Shown here in pieces: positions 53,851 to 62,282 of a stretch of 64,000 nucleotides of DNA; within the stretch, counting starts at the first letter, position 1, and every line of letters begins with the position of its first letter. The translations under genes were made by a program, and so were the position numbers. Location of the stretch: positions 1-64,000 of the forward strand of contig NZ_JAERLY010000004.1 in assembly GCF_018256155.1 (NCBI RefSeq). Reading direction: 5' to 3'. Below the pieces are notes generated by a model. It saw only the letters and a list, made by a program, of their open reading frames with translations, was not told where the DNA came from and made no database searches. Origin of the DNA: Gluconobacter sp. Dm-62 (GTDB lineage: Bacteria > Pseudomonadota > Alphaproteobacteria > Acetobacterales > Acetobacteraceae).

Positions 53851-54542
53851 GATCCGGACTGTCCTTCCCCTGACGTCTGGAGTGGCAGGGCAAAACGGGC
53901 AATTTCCGCCCGCAGATCCTCGATCCCGAACCCGGTCTCGCTGCTGGTGGAAATAATGCGAGGATACGCGGCAGCATGCTTGAGCGCCAGCGCCTCGACT
54001 TCCGCAGTCTTCGCAGCAAGCGCTTTGGGCTTCACCTGATCGCACTTGGTCAGCACGATCTGGAACACCACGGCCGCCCGATCCAGCAGCTCCATGACAT
54101 CCTTGTCAGACGCCTTGAGCTCGATCCGCGCATCCAGAAGCAGGATAACCCGCTCCAGCGTGGTGCGCCCGCGAAGATAGGCGAACATCATGTCCTGCCA
54201 GTCTTCCTTGACCGACTTCGCCGCCTTCGCAAATCCGTAACCCGGCATATCCACGAGAGACAGCCGATCCGCCAGATTGAAGAAATTGAGCTGCTTGGTC
54301 CGACCCGGCTCGGACGACGCCCGTGCCAGCGCCCGACGCCCCGTCAGAGCATTGATGAGGCTCGACTTGCCAACATTGGACCGTCCGGCAAAAGCCACTT
54401 CAGGCCGGCCAACGGGAGGAAGCTGGTCGATCTTCTGCGACCCGAAGAAGAACTCGCATTCCCCCGCGAACAGAAGCCTGCCGTCCTCGATCTGGGCCTC
54501 GGTCGGAGGCCCAGGGATTTCCTTGATCATGTCCTGCTTCAT
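53847..54542 (-). CDS. engB: Ribosome biogenesis GTPase EngB/YsxC
   Basis: 231 residues. G1 [14 protein letters not shown]3 [10 protein letters not shown]4 LTKCDQVK, G5 STSSETG. It helps assemble the large ribosomal subunit. The yidC-engB-argB order is common in Alphaproteobacteria; 14 bases separate it from yidC. Confidence 0.95.
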   Translation of the reverse strand: MKQDMIKEIPGPPTEAQIEDGRLLFAGECEFFFGSQKIDQLPPVGRPEVAFAGRSNVGKSSLINALTGRRALARASSEPGRTKQLNFFNLADRLSLVDMPGYGFAKAAKSVKEDWQDMMFAYLRGRTTLERVILLLDARIELKASDKDVMELLDRAAVVFQIVLTKCDQVKPKALAAKTAEVEALALKHAAAYPRIISTSSETGFGIEDLRAEIARFALPLQTSGEGQSGS

Positions 54543-54556
54543 GCCCTGATCCCGCC

Positions 54557-56290
54557 TCAGGTCCGGGACACCGGAACGGGCAGCCCGGTCCGACGCTGGA
54601 TGAAGAGCTGCTGCGCAACCGTCAGAAGGTTATTCCACGTGTAGTAAACCAGAAGACTGGCCGGGAAGCCGGACATGAAGAACACATAGGCCAGCGGCAT
54701 GAACTGCATCACCCGCGCCTGTGCCGGATCAAGGCTTGCCGTCGAACTCGTCTGACGCTGCAGCAGCCAGAACGTCAGACCCAGCGCCGTGCCCCAGATG
54801 CTGACATGCAGGAACGACGAGTAGTGCGTCGGATCAAACGGCAGCAACCCGAACAGATTGAACACGTTCGTCGGGTCCGGCATCGACAGATCGCGGATCC
54901 AGCCAAAGAACGGCGCATGACGCGCATCGATGCTGATGTTCAGAATCTTGTACAGACAGAAGAAGATGGGCGCCTGAATCAGCATCGGCAGACAGCCGCT
55001 CGCCGGGCTCACCTTTTCTTCACGATACAGCGCCATGACCTTCTGGTTCATGGCCATCGGATCGTCCTTGTTCTTCTCCCGGATCTCCTTGACCTTCGGC
55101 GCCAGCAGACGCATCCGCGCCGAAGACTGGGCAGCCTTGGAAGCCAGCGGGAAGAGAACGATCTTGACGATCAGCGTCAGCGCCATCAGCGCGAGGCCGA
55201 AATTGCCCAGATGCAGATACAGCCAGTGGAGCAGCGTCAGCAGCGGACGGGTCAGGAAACTGAACCAGCCGAAGTCGATCGCCTTGTCCAGATCCGGAAT
55301 CCCGAGCTGCTTGCTGTAGCCTTGCAACAGGCTGACAACCTTCGCCCCAGCAAAAACATGGCTCTTCTCGGTGACGGAACCATTCGGCATGATCTGCTGT
55401 GCGCTCTGGGTGGCCATACCCACCTGATACGACCCCGGTGTGCCCGGAACGTAAGCGAAGCTCGCCGCAACAGGCGTACCGTCAGCCGGTGCCACGGCCG
55501 TCAGCCAGAACTTGTCGCTGATGCCATCCCAGCCAGTCGTGCCCGTGGACGACCAGGACACATGATCCGGATGGTCAGCCCCCTTGCGCAGATTCTTGTA
55601 GCTCTCGTCCTGCATCCGGCCACCAACGACGGCGATCGGACCTTCATGCGCGGTGAAAGCCCCTTCCGGCGCATCGTAATCACGCTGTACACGCTCGAAC
55701 GGCACAAGCGCCACCGGCTGCCCGGAATGGTTCTCAACCGTCTGGCTCACGGCGAACATGTAGTGCGCGTCCAGACCGATCTGGATGGAGAACACCAGCC
55801 CCTGCCCGTTATCCCAGTGCAGCGTCACCGGATGATCCGGCGTCAGCGTCTCGTCCGCGCTTTCCCAGACCGTGTTCAGGTCCGGCACGCGGGCGTTGGA
55901 GCCTGGAGCATTCGTCCAGCCGATCACGACAAAATTGGGATGCGCGCTCCCCGCGTTGTCCAGCAGCCGCACCAGCGGGCTGTCCTTGGCAAGGGTCTCG
56001 CGATATTTCGTAAGGATCAGATCATCCAGCACAGCGCCCTTCAGATTGAGGGAACCCTGCACATCCGGCCCTGTCACCGGAATACGCCGCGCAGAAACCT
56101 GCGCCTGCGAAGCCGCATCAGGCGCGGCGTCAGAGGCAGACACAGCAGGCGTGCTGCTCTGAACCTGCGCTGCAGGCGCATGGGTGACGGGGTGGGGATC
56201 GTCCTGATGGGGCTTCGGCATGAAATAATCGAAACCGATCAGGATAAGGGCCGAGAGAAGTGTGGCCGCAATAATGCGCTTGATGTCCAT
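54557..56290 (-). CDS. yidC: Membrane protein insertase YidC
   Basis: About 577 residues. N-terminal helix (IIAATLLSALILIGFDYFMP), a large periplasmic domain (about 60-340), then the conserved core with five helices: WFSFLTRPLLTLLHWLYLHL, LASKAAQSSARMRLLAPKVKE, EEKVSPASGCLPMLIQAPIF and MPLAYVFFMSGFPASLLVYY. It inserts membrane proteins alone or with Sec. Start at MDIKR, as in the family. Confidence 0.96.
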   Translation of the reverse strand: MDIKRIIAATLLSALILIGFDYFMPKPHQDDPHPVTHAPAAQVQSSTPAVSASDAAPDAASQAQVSARRIPVTGPDVQGSLNLKGAVLDDLILTKYRETLAKDSPLVRLLDNAGSAHPNFVVIGWTNAPGSNARVPDLNTVWESADETLTPDHPVTLHWDNGQGLVFSIQIGLDAHYMFAVSQTVENHSGQPVALVPFERVQRDYDAPEGAFTAHEGPIAVVGGRMQDESYKNLRKGADHPDHVSWSSTGTTGWDGISDKFWLTAVAPADGTPVAASFAYVPGTPGSYQVGMATQSAQQIMPNGSVTEKSHVFAGAKVVSLLQGYSKQLGIPDLDKAIDFGWFSFLTRPLLTLLHWLYLHLGNFGLALMALTLIVKIVLFPLASKAAQSSARMRLLAPKVKEIREKNKDDPMAMNQKVMALYREEKVSPASGCLPMLIQAPIFFCLYKILNISIDARHAPFFGWIRDLSMPDPTNVFNLFGLLPFDPTHYSSFLHVSIWGTALGLTFWLLQRQTSSTASLDPAQARVMQFMPLAYVFFMSGFPASLLVYYTWNNLLTVAQQLFIQRRTGLPVPVSRT

Positions 56291-56380
56291 CGGGCGGATG
56301 CCGGTCTTTCGTCTCACTGAATAGGGCTTGCGCCTCAAGTGGCCGAAAACCGCATTCAAAACAATAGCTGAAGGGCGTTT

Positions 56381-56632
56381 TTAATGCCGGTGTGGCTTCG
56401 GAGGCAGGTCCCTGCCCCCGTCAGACCAGGGGTGACAACGCCCGATCCGGCGTATCGCAAGCCATCCCCCGCGCACCGGCCCATGCTCACGGATCACCGT
56501 CAGCGCATAGGAACTGCATGTCGGATCGAACCGGCAGTTGGTACCAATGAAGGGGCTTATGAACAGCTTGTAGGCATCAATCAGCGACAGCATCAGGGCC
56601 GTAACGGCTTTCCTGATCACGGACGCAATCAT
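56381..56632 (-). CDS. yidD: Membrane protein insertion efficiency factor YidD
   Basis: 83 residues. The family core is complete: [40 protein letters not shown] and [12 protein letters not shown]. The start overlaps the rnpA stop (ATGA). Part of rpmH-rnpA-yidD-yidC. Confidence 0.95.
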   Translation of the reverse strand: MIASVIRKAVTALMLSLIDAYKLFISPFIGTNCRFDPTCSSYALTVIREHGPVRGGWLAIRRIGRCHPWSDGGRDLPPKPHRH

Positions 56633-57003
56633 TTCGCCCGGCCCCGGCCTTTGCCGGAATGTACAGTGGGATTTTCCCGGAAATTGACATCCAGTCCCTT
56701 GCGAAGGGCCTGACGCAGATCGTCCTTGAGAAGAGAAAAATCCCGCCCCCGGGTCCTGTCCCGTCCGATCAGGACGAAATCTCCGGAAGGCAGACCGTCT
56801 TCCCGCGCAACAAGGCGAAGGGCCTCGCGGAGGCGACGGCGGGTGCGGTTACGGATGACAGAATTACCGACTTTTTTCGTGACCGTGAAACCAACACGGG
56901 TTTCGGTCGCTTTGTCATCCGGCAGGATCTGCACAACCATACCGGGAGTGGCGACCTTGCGTCCCTTCCCGGCCACACGCAGAAACTGCGGCCGTTTTTT
57001 CAA
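56629..57003 (-). CDS. rnpA: Ribonuclease P protein component
   Basis: 124 residues, probable TTG start ([15 protein letters not shown] is family-like from its first codons and no ATG is available). [20 protein letters not shown] and [10 protein letters not shown] hold the RNR motif that contacts the RNA subunit; [20 protein letters not shown] follows. Confidence 0.93.
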   Translation of the reverse strand: MKKRPQFLRVAGKGRKVATPGMVVQILPDDKATETRVGFTVTKKVGNSVIRNRTRRRLREALRLVAREDGLPSGDFVLIGRDRTRGRDFSLLKDDLRQALRKGLDVNFRENPTVHSGKGRGRAK

Positions 57004-57040
57004 ACGGCCCGGTGTGTGAGTCGTGCCGATCGGGTCAAAC

Positions 57041-57175
57041 TCAGGCGGAGAGCTTCTTGCGACCCTTGGTGCGACGGTTGGCCAGCACGCGGCGGCCGCC
57101 GACGGTTTCGCTACGCGTACGGAAACCGTGACGACGCTTGCGAACCAGCTTAGAGGGTTGATACGTGCGCTTCAT
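57041..57175 (-). CDS. rpmH: 50S ribosomal protein L34
   Basis: 44 residues, [20 protein letters not shown] through [18 protein letters not shown], essentially invariant L34. First gene of the rpmH-rnpA-yidD-yidC run. Confidence 0.98.
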   Translation of the reverse strand: MKRTYQPSKLVRKRRHGFRTRSETVGGRRVLANRRTKGRKKLSA

Positions 57176-57266
57176 GACGTTGATCCTTAAAAAACCAGGC
57201 GGACGCCTCAATTGTGGACATCCGCGTCGATCGGGCGCACGAAACGCCCGGTGATTGAGACCCGGG

Positions 57267-57295
57267 CTTGTAAGCACGCAGGCCCTTCATGTCAA
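57267..57295 (-). promoter_or_regulatory. Sigma-70-type promoter of rpmH
   Basis: Read on minus: TTGACA (57295-57290), 17 bases, TACAAG (57272-57267). Perfect -35, 4/6 -10, with a roughly 90-base leader to the rpmH ATG. Confidence 0.65.
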
Positions 57296-57321
57296 TGCTA
57301 GACCTACAGGAACTTCAGCTT

Positions 57322-57555
57322 ATGACCGAGTCCAGCAACAGATCCCCTTCAGCAGCAGCAGTTCCTGCTCCCGAACGCCCTCAGGATTGCGGAACCTTCC
57401 GCCATGACCTGCGCAACGCGCTCGCCCCCGCCCTGCTCTGCGCCGATATTCTCGGCTCACACAAGGACAAGGCGGTCCAGCGCAACGCCCAGACCATTAT
57501 CGATGCGCTGGAAAATGCCCTGAAACTGCTGAAAAATTCTACTTCTTCTCGATAA
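57322..57555 (+). CDS. Orphan DHp-like (histidine kinase H-box) mini-protein, 77 aa
   Basis: After a disordered N-terminus, FRHDLRNALAPALLCADILG resembles the H-box helix of sensor kinases (HDLRN around the phospho-acceptor His), and IIDALENALKLLKNS would be the second helix of the hairpin. No ATPase domain follows, so it could be a phosphotransfer or dimerisation module. AGGAA 8 bases upstream selects this ATG; it overlaps the convergent gloA by 17 bases. Its own promoter must lie within or beside the rpmH promoter. Confidence 0.6.
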   Translation: MTESSNRSPSAAAVPAPERPQDCGTFRHDLRNALAPALLCADILGSHKDKAVQRNAQTIIDALENALKLLKNSTSSR

Positions 57556-57928
57556 GCTCGATCTTGTAACCGTCCGGGTCCTCGACGAACGCAATGATGA
57601 TCGTCCCGAACTTCAGCGGGCCGGCCTCACGCGTCACCTTCCCGCCCCCGGTACGGACCGTCTCAACAAGCGCACCGACATCGGGCACACCAATCGCAAA
57701 ATGCCCGAACCCGGTTCCAACCTCGTAATCGGAGTCCTGATCCCAGTTATAGGTCAGCTCGATCTCGGCCTGCCCATGCTCGTTATCGGCGAATCCGATG
57801 AAGACGAGCGTGTAGCGCCCTTCCCGAACTTCCTTGCGACGCAGCTCCTTCATCCCGAGAAGCTTGTAAAATGCCAGACTCCGGTCGATATCCCGGATTC
57901 TCACCATCGTGTGCAGAAACGTGCTCAT
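57539..57928 (-). CDS. gloA: Lactoylglutathione lyase (glyoxalase I)
   Basis: 129 residues. Metal ligands are visible in LHTMVRI (His6), EIELTYNW, GFGHFAIGVPD and the closing YKIELIEKK. It isomerises the methylglyoxal-glutathione hemithioacetal. Overlaps lpxI as ATGA. Confidence 0.95.
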   Translation of the reverse strand: MSTFLHTMVRIRDIDRSLAFYKLLGMKELRRKEVREGRYTLVFIGFADNEHGQAEIELTYNWDQDSDYEVGTGFGHFAIGVPDVGALVETVRTGGGKVTREAGPLKFGTIIIAFVEDPDGYKIELIEKK

Positions 57929-58770
57929 TCGTTATCCTTCAGATCTTCCGGCGTAAGCCCATACAGGAACAGCCCATAACGATCCGCCAGCTTCACACAG
58001 CCCGCAGGGTCCGTCATGAGCGTCACTCCGGGCTGGAACGCAACGCCCCGCAATCCGTTCCGGGCCGCGTTCTCCAGCGTCTCCGGCCCGATCGTCGGCA
58101 TGTCCGCCCGAAGGTCCTGCCCCGTCTTGGGCATTTTTACCAGAACCCCACCACTTCCCGCCTGCATCAACCGCCCACACCGTCCCAGCATGGCATCCGT
58201 CCCCTCCAGAGCCTCCACTGCCAGCACGAGTCCGTTCTGGACAACACATCCCTGCCCGATGTCGAGGGCTGCCATCACCTTCAGAACATCAACGCCGCGG
58301 GCGATATCCTGCTTGGCCTGCGCATCGGGAAGCACACGGCCAAGAGTACCAGACCGGCCGGTGGCATGTTCGAGGAACTCGTGGGCGCCGCGGACGTGAA
58401 AGCCTTCTTCGCCAAGAACACGGACGACGGCACCGAGAAGGCCGTCATCTCCCGAGAAGATGGCGCGGCCCAGGCGTGCTAGAATGCGCGCGCCTTCCGC
58501 ATCGGGACGCAGATCGCGCCAGGCGGGGCGGCGTACTGGTCCGATCAGAACCAGTTCACGACAATTGTGACGTTTGAGAGAACCGAGAATGTCACCCGCT
58601 GCGGCAAGGCGGATAATTTCGTGCGGATAAGGCTCCAGAAGTGCGCGGTCAGCAAAATCGCGGAAACCAATAACGAAAACCTTGCGACCCTTTGCGATGG
58701 CTGCGGCAGCGACTTGCGCGGGGAGTGGCCCCGAGCCCGCCAGAATGCCGATGCAGCCACGATCTGCCAC
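57925..58770 (-). CDS. lpxI: UDP-2,3-diacylglucosamine pyrophosphatase LpxI
   Basis: 281 residues, GTG start 2 bases after lpxA. IGILAGSGPLPAQVAAAAIA, VLIGPVRRPAWRDLRPDA, GRVLPDAQAKQDIARGVDVL and DMPTIGPETLENAARNGLRG are hallmarks of LpxI (former DUF1009), the alphaproteobacterial replacement for LpxH in lipid A synthesis. Confidence 0.94.
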   Translation of the reverse strand: MADRGCIGILAGSGPLPAQVAAAAIAKGRKVFVIGFRDFADRALLEPYPHEIIRLAAAGDILGSLKRHNCRELVLIGPVRRPAWRDLRPDAEGARILARLGRAIFSGDDGLLGAVVRVLGEEGFHVRGAHEFLEHATGRSGTLGRVLPDAQAKQDIARGVDVLKVMAALDIGQGCVVQNGLVLAVEALEGTDAMLGRCGRLMQAGSGGVLVKMPKTGQDLRADMPTIGPETLENAARNGLRGVAFQPGVTLMTDPAGCVKLADRYGLFLYGLTPEDLKDNE

Positions 58771-58772
58771 GG

Positions 58773-59630
58773 TCAGGCGCCTTCGGTTTCGGACTGTCCT
58801 TCCTGACGCGCAACACGTGTCAGGCCTCGACGACTTGGAGCCTCCATGAAGTCCAGCATCTCGGCAATACGTGGGAGATGACCGTATTCCTGCCTGACTT
58901 CAGAAATACGGGTTTCCAGAACGGCTTCCGTAGCGCCATGACGCGGGTACAGTGTACGAAAAGCGCGTCGCATGGCCTGCATTTCCTCGGGCCCAACGCC
59001 GGAGCGCTTCAGGCCGATCCAGTTCAGGCCAACCAGACGGGCACGGTTTCCCAGGACACTTCCGTAGGGAATGACGTCCATTTCCACGCCGCAGACACCG
59101 CCAACGACAGCACCGCGTCCAATCCGGACGAACTGGTGCAACGCGGCGGACCCCATGATCTTGGCATCATCGTCAATTTCAACATGGCCACCCATGACGA
59201 CGTTGTTCACGACAATTACACGGTCGCCGAGCACACAGTCATGGGCAATATGAGAATTGGCCATGATCAGACAGTTTGCGCCGATACGCGTCAGGGCATG
59301 TCCCTGCGCCGTACCACGATGAATCGTAACGTTCTCACGGATGACAGTGTTGGCGCCGACCTCGCACAGCGTGGGTTCACCAGCATATTTGAGATCCTGC
59401 GGAGCCAGCCCGATCGTTACGAATGGATAGACCTCAATCCCCTCGCGCAAGGTCGTATATCCATCCACAAGCACAGAAGCATGCAGGCAAACTCCGTCCC
59501 CGATGGTGACGTTGGGGCCAACGAGGCACCAGGGTCCGATACGCACGTTCTCGCCGATCCGCGCGCGCGGATCGACAAGGGCAGTCGCATGGATTTCAGC
59601 GGTTTCAGGGCGCTTGCCTGCCATCTGCAT
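58773..59630 (-). CDS. lpxA: UDP-N-acetylglucosamine acyltransferase LpxA
   Basis: About 285 residues. Hexapeptide coils (IHATALVDPRARIGENVRIG; LHASVLVDGYTTLREGIEVY), the catalytic His in NSHIAHDCVLGD and the C-terminal helical domain LVGLNWIGLKRSGVGPEEMQ. First committed lipid A step. ATG candidates at 59630 and 59624; a TTG at 59639 would overlap the fabZ stop. Confidence 0.96.
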   Translation of the reverse strand: MQMAGKRPETAEIHATALVDPRARIGENVRIGPWCLVGPNVTIGDGVCLHASVLVDGYTTLREGIEVYPFVTIGLAPQDLKYAGEPTLCEVGANTVIRENVTIHRGTAQGHALTRIGANCLIMANSHIAHDCVLGDRVIVVNNVVMGGHVEIDDDAKIMGSAALHQFVRIGRGAVVGGVCGVEMDVIPYGSVLGNRARLVGLNWIGLKRSGVGPEEMQAMRRAFRTLYPRHGATEAVLETRISEVRQEYGHLPRIAEMLDFMEAPSRRGLTRVARQEGQSETEGA

Positions 59631-59635
59631 AAGGG

Positions 59636-60142
59636 TCAACCCATGATCATCGCACTGAAGGTCGCTTCGGCAACAGAAACGCCATCAACGCGCGCTACGC
59701 CTTTGAATTTCCAGACATTGGCGCGGGAACGCTCTTTGTCGACATGGATGCGAAGCTGATCTCCCGGACCGACCGGGCGGCGGAATTTCGCGTTTTCGAT
59801 TGTCATGAAATAAACCAGCTTGCCTTCGAATGCCTTGCCGAGGGTCATGACAACCAGTGTTGCCGCAGTCTGGGCCATGGCTTCCACGATCAGCACGCCG
59901 GGCATGACAGGGTGGGACGGGAAATGTCCCTGGAAAAACGGCTCGTTGACCGTGACATTCTTGATGCCAATAGCCGACTGTCCAGCATGGATTTCGACCA
60001 TTTTATCGATCAGCAAAAACGGATAACGATGCGGGATCGACTGCATGATCTGCAGGATGTCGATGCTCTCGGGAAGCTGATGGCTTTCTGCGGTATCTGT
60101 CGCGGGTGTCATCTGTTCAACTGGAGCGTCCACTCGGTCCAT
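59636..60142 (-). CDS. fabZ: 3-hydroxyacyl-ACP dehydratase FabZ
   Basis: 168 residues. [36 protein letters not shown] (catalytic His) and [10 protein letters not shown] (catalytic Glu) are complete. An acidic, Gln/Thr-rich N-tail of about 25 residues precedes the hot-dog fold. It supplies hydroxyacyl/enoyl-ACP chemistry alongside lipid A synthesis. Confidence 0.96.
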   Translation of the reverse strand: MDRVDAPVEQMTPATDTAESHQLPESIDILQIMQSIPHRYPFLLIDKMVEIHAGQSAIGIKNVTVNEPFFQGHFPSHPVMPGVLIVEAMAQTAATLVVMTLGKAFEGKLVYFMTIENAKFRRPVGPGDQLRIHVDKERSRANVWKFKGVARVDGVSVAEATFSAMIMG

Positions 60143-60254
60143 CGTTTCACCATGCCCTTCAAGCGGTATTGTCTGTCATAAGCTGCTCTGCGGCAGCGCG
60201 TATGGCTTCCCTTAGCAAACCTGAGGGGGAGTTACCATCCGCGCGGCAGGAGAG

Positions 60255-61304
60255 CTAGTCGCCGCTTTTGCGGGAAAGCTTTCGCAGAGTGGCAACATTC
60301 CGAAAAAACTCACGAAATGGCATGGCAGGACTGCCAATCACGTCCGCACCGGCATCTACATCCGACATCACGCCGCACTGAGCACCAATCCGGGCTTTCG
60401 TGCCAATCTTGATATGCCCAATCAAGCCAGCCTGCGCTGCGATTGTCACGAAATCGCCCAGTTCTGTTGAACCTGAAATCCCGGCCTGTGATACGACAAT
60501 ACAGCAGCGTCCCAGACGGGCGTTATGGCCAATTTGCACAAGGTTATCGATGCGAGTGCCCGCACCAATCAACGTGTCACGCATGGAGCCACGGTCGATG
60601 GTGGAATTGGCGCCAACTTCGACCCCGTCTTCCAGTACAACCAGTCCAAGCTGTGGAACCGTTTCAAACCCTTCTGGTCCAACGGCAAAACCGAACCCGT
60701 CCTGCCCGATGCGAACCCCTGGATAAAGCGTTACGCGGTCACCAATGCGGGCGTGCGACAGAGTAGCCTGAGCGCCGATGCGGCACCGTGACCCGATCTC
60801 AACGCTCTGGCCGACACTTGCGTGGCTGCCGATAATGGTATCCCGACCGATACGCACGCCGCTACTGATTACAGCGAAAGGGCCAATTTCGACATTTTCG
60901 CCAATCTCGGCGTCATCAGCGATCCACGCGGTTGGATGATGGATCCCCGTGGAAGCCGGGTCTGGGTGAAACAGCGTTGCAACGCGGGCCCAGGCAAGAT
61001 ACGGCGCCTTGCAGACCAGACCGGCCGTATCGGGCGGAAGCTTGTCAGAAAATGCTGGCGACAGAATAACGGCGCCTGCTTTCGTTTCCGCCAGAAGCGG
61101 CAGATAACGACGGTTGTCGAGAAAGCTGATTTCATCCGGGCCCGCAACGTGCAGGGGCGCAACGCCACGGAATTCGGACAGCCCCTTACCGGAGGCGGCC
61201 GTGACGACTTCGCCGCCTGAAACTTCTGCGAGCCGCTCCAGACCAAAAGGTCCGGAGCGCTGGAAGAAACGGCCATCACCTGGGCGGGTCTCGTTTGTTG
61301 TCAT
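60255..61304 (-). CDS. lpxD: UDP-3-O-acylglucosamine N-acyltransferase LpxD
   Basis: About 349 residues. The N-terminal uridine-binding domain (APLHVAGPDEISFLDNRRYL) is followed by hexapeptide coils with GPFAVISSGVRIGRDTIIGS, the catalytic His region VQIGHNARLGRCCIVVSQAG and a C-terminal helix FREFFRNVATLRKLS. Third lipid A step. An ATG at 61304 or GTG at 61313 starts it; 112 bp to fabZ. Confidence 0.96.
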   Translation of the reverse strand: MTTNETRPGDGRFFQRSGPFGLERLAEVSGGEVVTAASGKGLSEFRGVAPLHVAGPDEISFLDNRRYLPLLAETKAGAVILSPAFSDKLPPDTAGLVCKAPYLAWARVATLFHPDPASTGIHHPTAWIADDAEIGENVEIGPFAVISSGVRIGRDTIIGSHASVGQSVEIGSRCRIGAQATLSHARIGDRVTLYPGVRIGQDGFGFAVGPEGFETVPQLGLVVLEDGVEVGANSTIDRGSMRDTLIGAGTRIDNLVQIGHNARLGRCCIVVSQAGISGSTELGDFVTIAAQAGLIGHIKIGTKARIGAQCGVMSDVDAGADVIGSPAMPFREFFRNVATLRKLSRKSGD

Positions 61305-61324
61305 GTCAGACACGGCCTGTCGTC

Positions 61325-62230
61325 TCAGTGATGCTGACGAAGCACCGACTCGCTCGGTGCAGAGGCAGGGGCCTGCTGCGGCGCAGGCCCCTGGGCCTGA
61401 CGCTGCTCGTCAGCCGTGGTGGGCATCTTGCCGGAACGTGCAAGCTGTTCAGGATCCACACCATCATCGGGGATGAAGACATGTGGCAGCGTCTTGTTGA
61501 GCTGGGCACCGACTTCCTCGGTAATGTCCTGGCCACCAACGTGCAGAACGACCTGTTCGGCATGCAGGATCAGGTTCATGTTATGCGCAGCCGCAACAGC
61601 GGCAATAATGCCGTTGGGCTCTTCCAGTTCCCGCTCGATCTGGTGCATGGCGACCTGAGCCGCCTCCTGAATCACGCGAGCCTGTCCACCGAAATCGTGC
61701 TGATCCTTGGCACGACGCTCCTGAAGATGACGCTCACGCAGTTGGATCTGGTCGGATGTCAGGCTGCGAGCCTGCGCCTGCAACTTCTGCTGCTCACCAC
61801 GCCATGCAGCTTCTTCACGCTGGACAGCCTGAGCTAAACGATCACGACGGGCACCCAGAACCTGCTGGATTTCCTGCCAGGCGCTGGAAATCTGCATGAC
61901 TGCCTGCACATTGATCACACCAATGACTGCGGCAGGAGGAGGAGCAGCTTTTGCAATACTCGGGGGCGCCGGGATGGGAGGCAGCGGCAGGACTGGAGGC
62001 GCCTGCTGCTGATCGTTTGGAGCGGCTTCTTCCTCCTCGTCCGGCGCAGCTTCCGGTACGCGACGCTGAACTGTGCGCGGTGGGGGGGCGTCAGGGTGAG
62101 CGGCCTTTGGAACGAACCAGCCGCCATTGCCGCTTGCCGCCTGGGCGTGAGCCCCCGGAGTGGAGACAAGCATCGTCGCTGCCAGAAGCGCGCCAGCCGA
62201 AACCGTGCGCATCAGGGAATTGAGGGTCAT
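61325..62230 (-). CDS. skp: OmpH/Skp-like periplasmic chaperone with a long proline-rich linker
   Basis: About 301 residues. Signal peptide (TVSAGALLAATMLVSTPGAHA), then about 75 residues rich in Pro, Ala and Glu, then the OmpH core IGVINVQAVMQISSAWQEI with long coiled-coil tentacles (EREEAAWRGEQQKLQ-type, LQERRAKDQHDFGGQARV) and a disordered Gln/Pro/Ala tail. Skp shields outer-membrane proteins on the way to BamA; bamA lies just upstream in the same operon. AAGAGG precedes the ATG. Confidence 0.9.
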   Translation of the reverse strand: MTLNSLMRTVSAGALLAATMLVSTPGAHAQAASGNGGWFVPKAAHPDAPPPRTVQRRVPEAAPDEEEEAAPNDQQQAPPVLPLPPIPAPPSIAKAAPPPAAVIGVINVQAVMQISSAWQEIQQVLGARRDRLAQAVQREEAAWRGEQQKLQAQARSLTSDQIQLRERHLQERRAKDQHDFGGQARVIQEAAQVAMHQIERELEEPNGIIAAVAAAHNMNLILHAEQVVLHVGGQDITEEVGAQLNKTLPHVFIPDDGVDPEQLARSGKMPTTADEQRQAQGPAPQQAPASAPSESVLRQHH

Positions 62231-62282
62231 GACCACCTCTTGGCAAGGGGTTGAAGAACGGGATGGCAAGGATTCAGACAGC

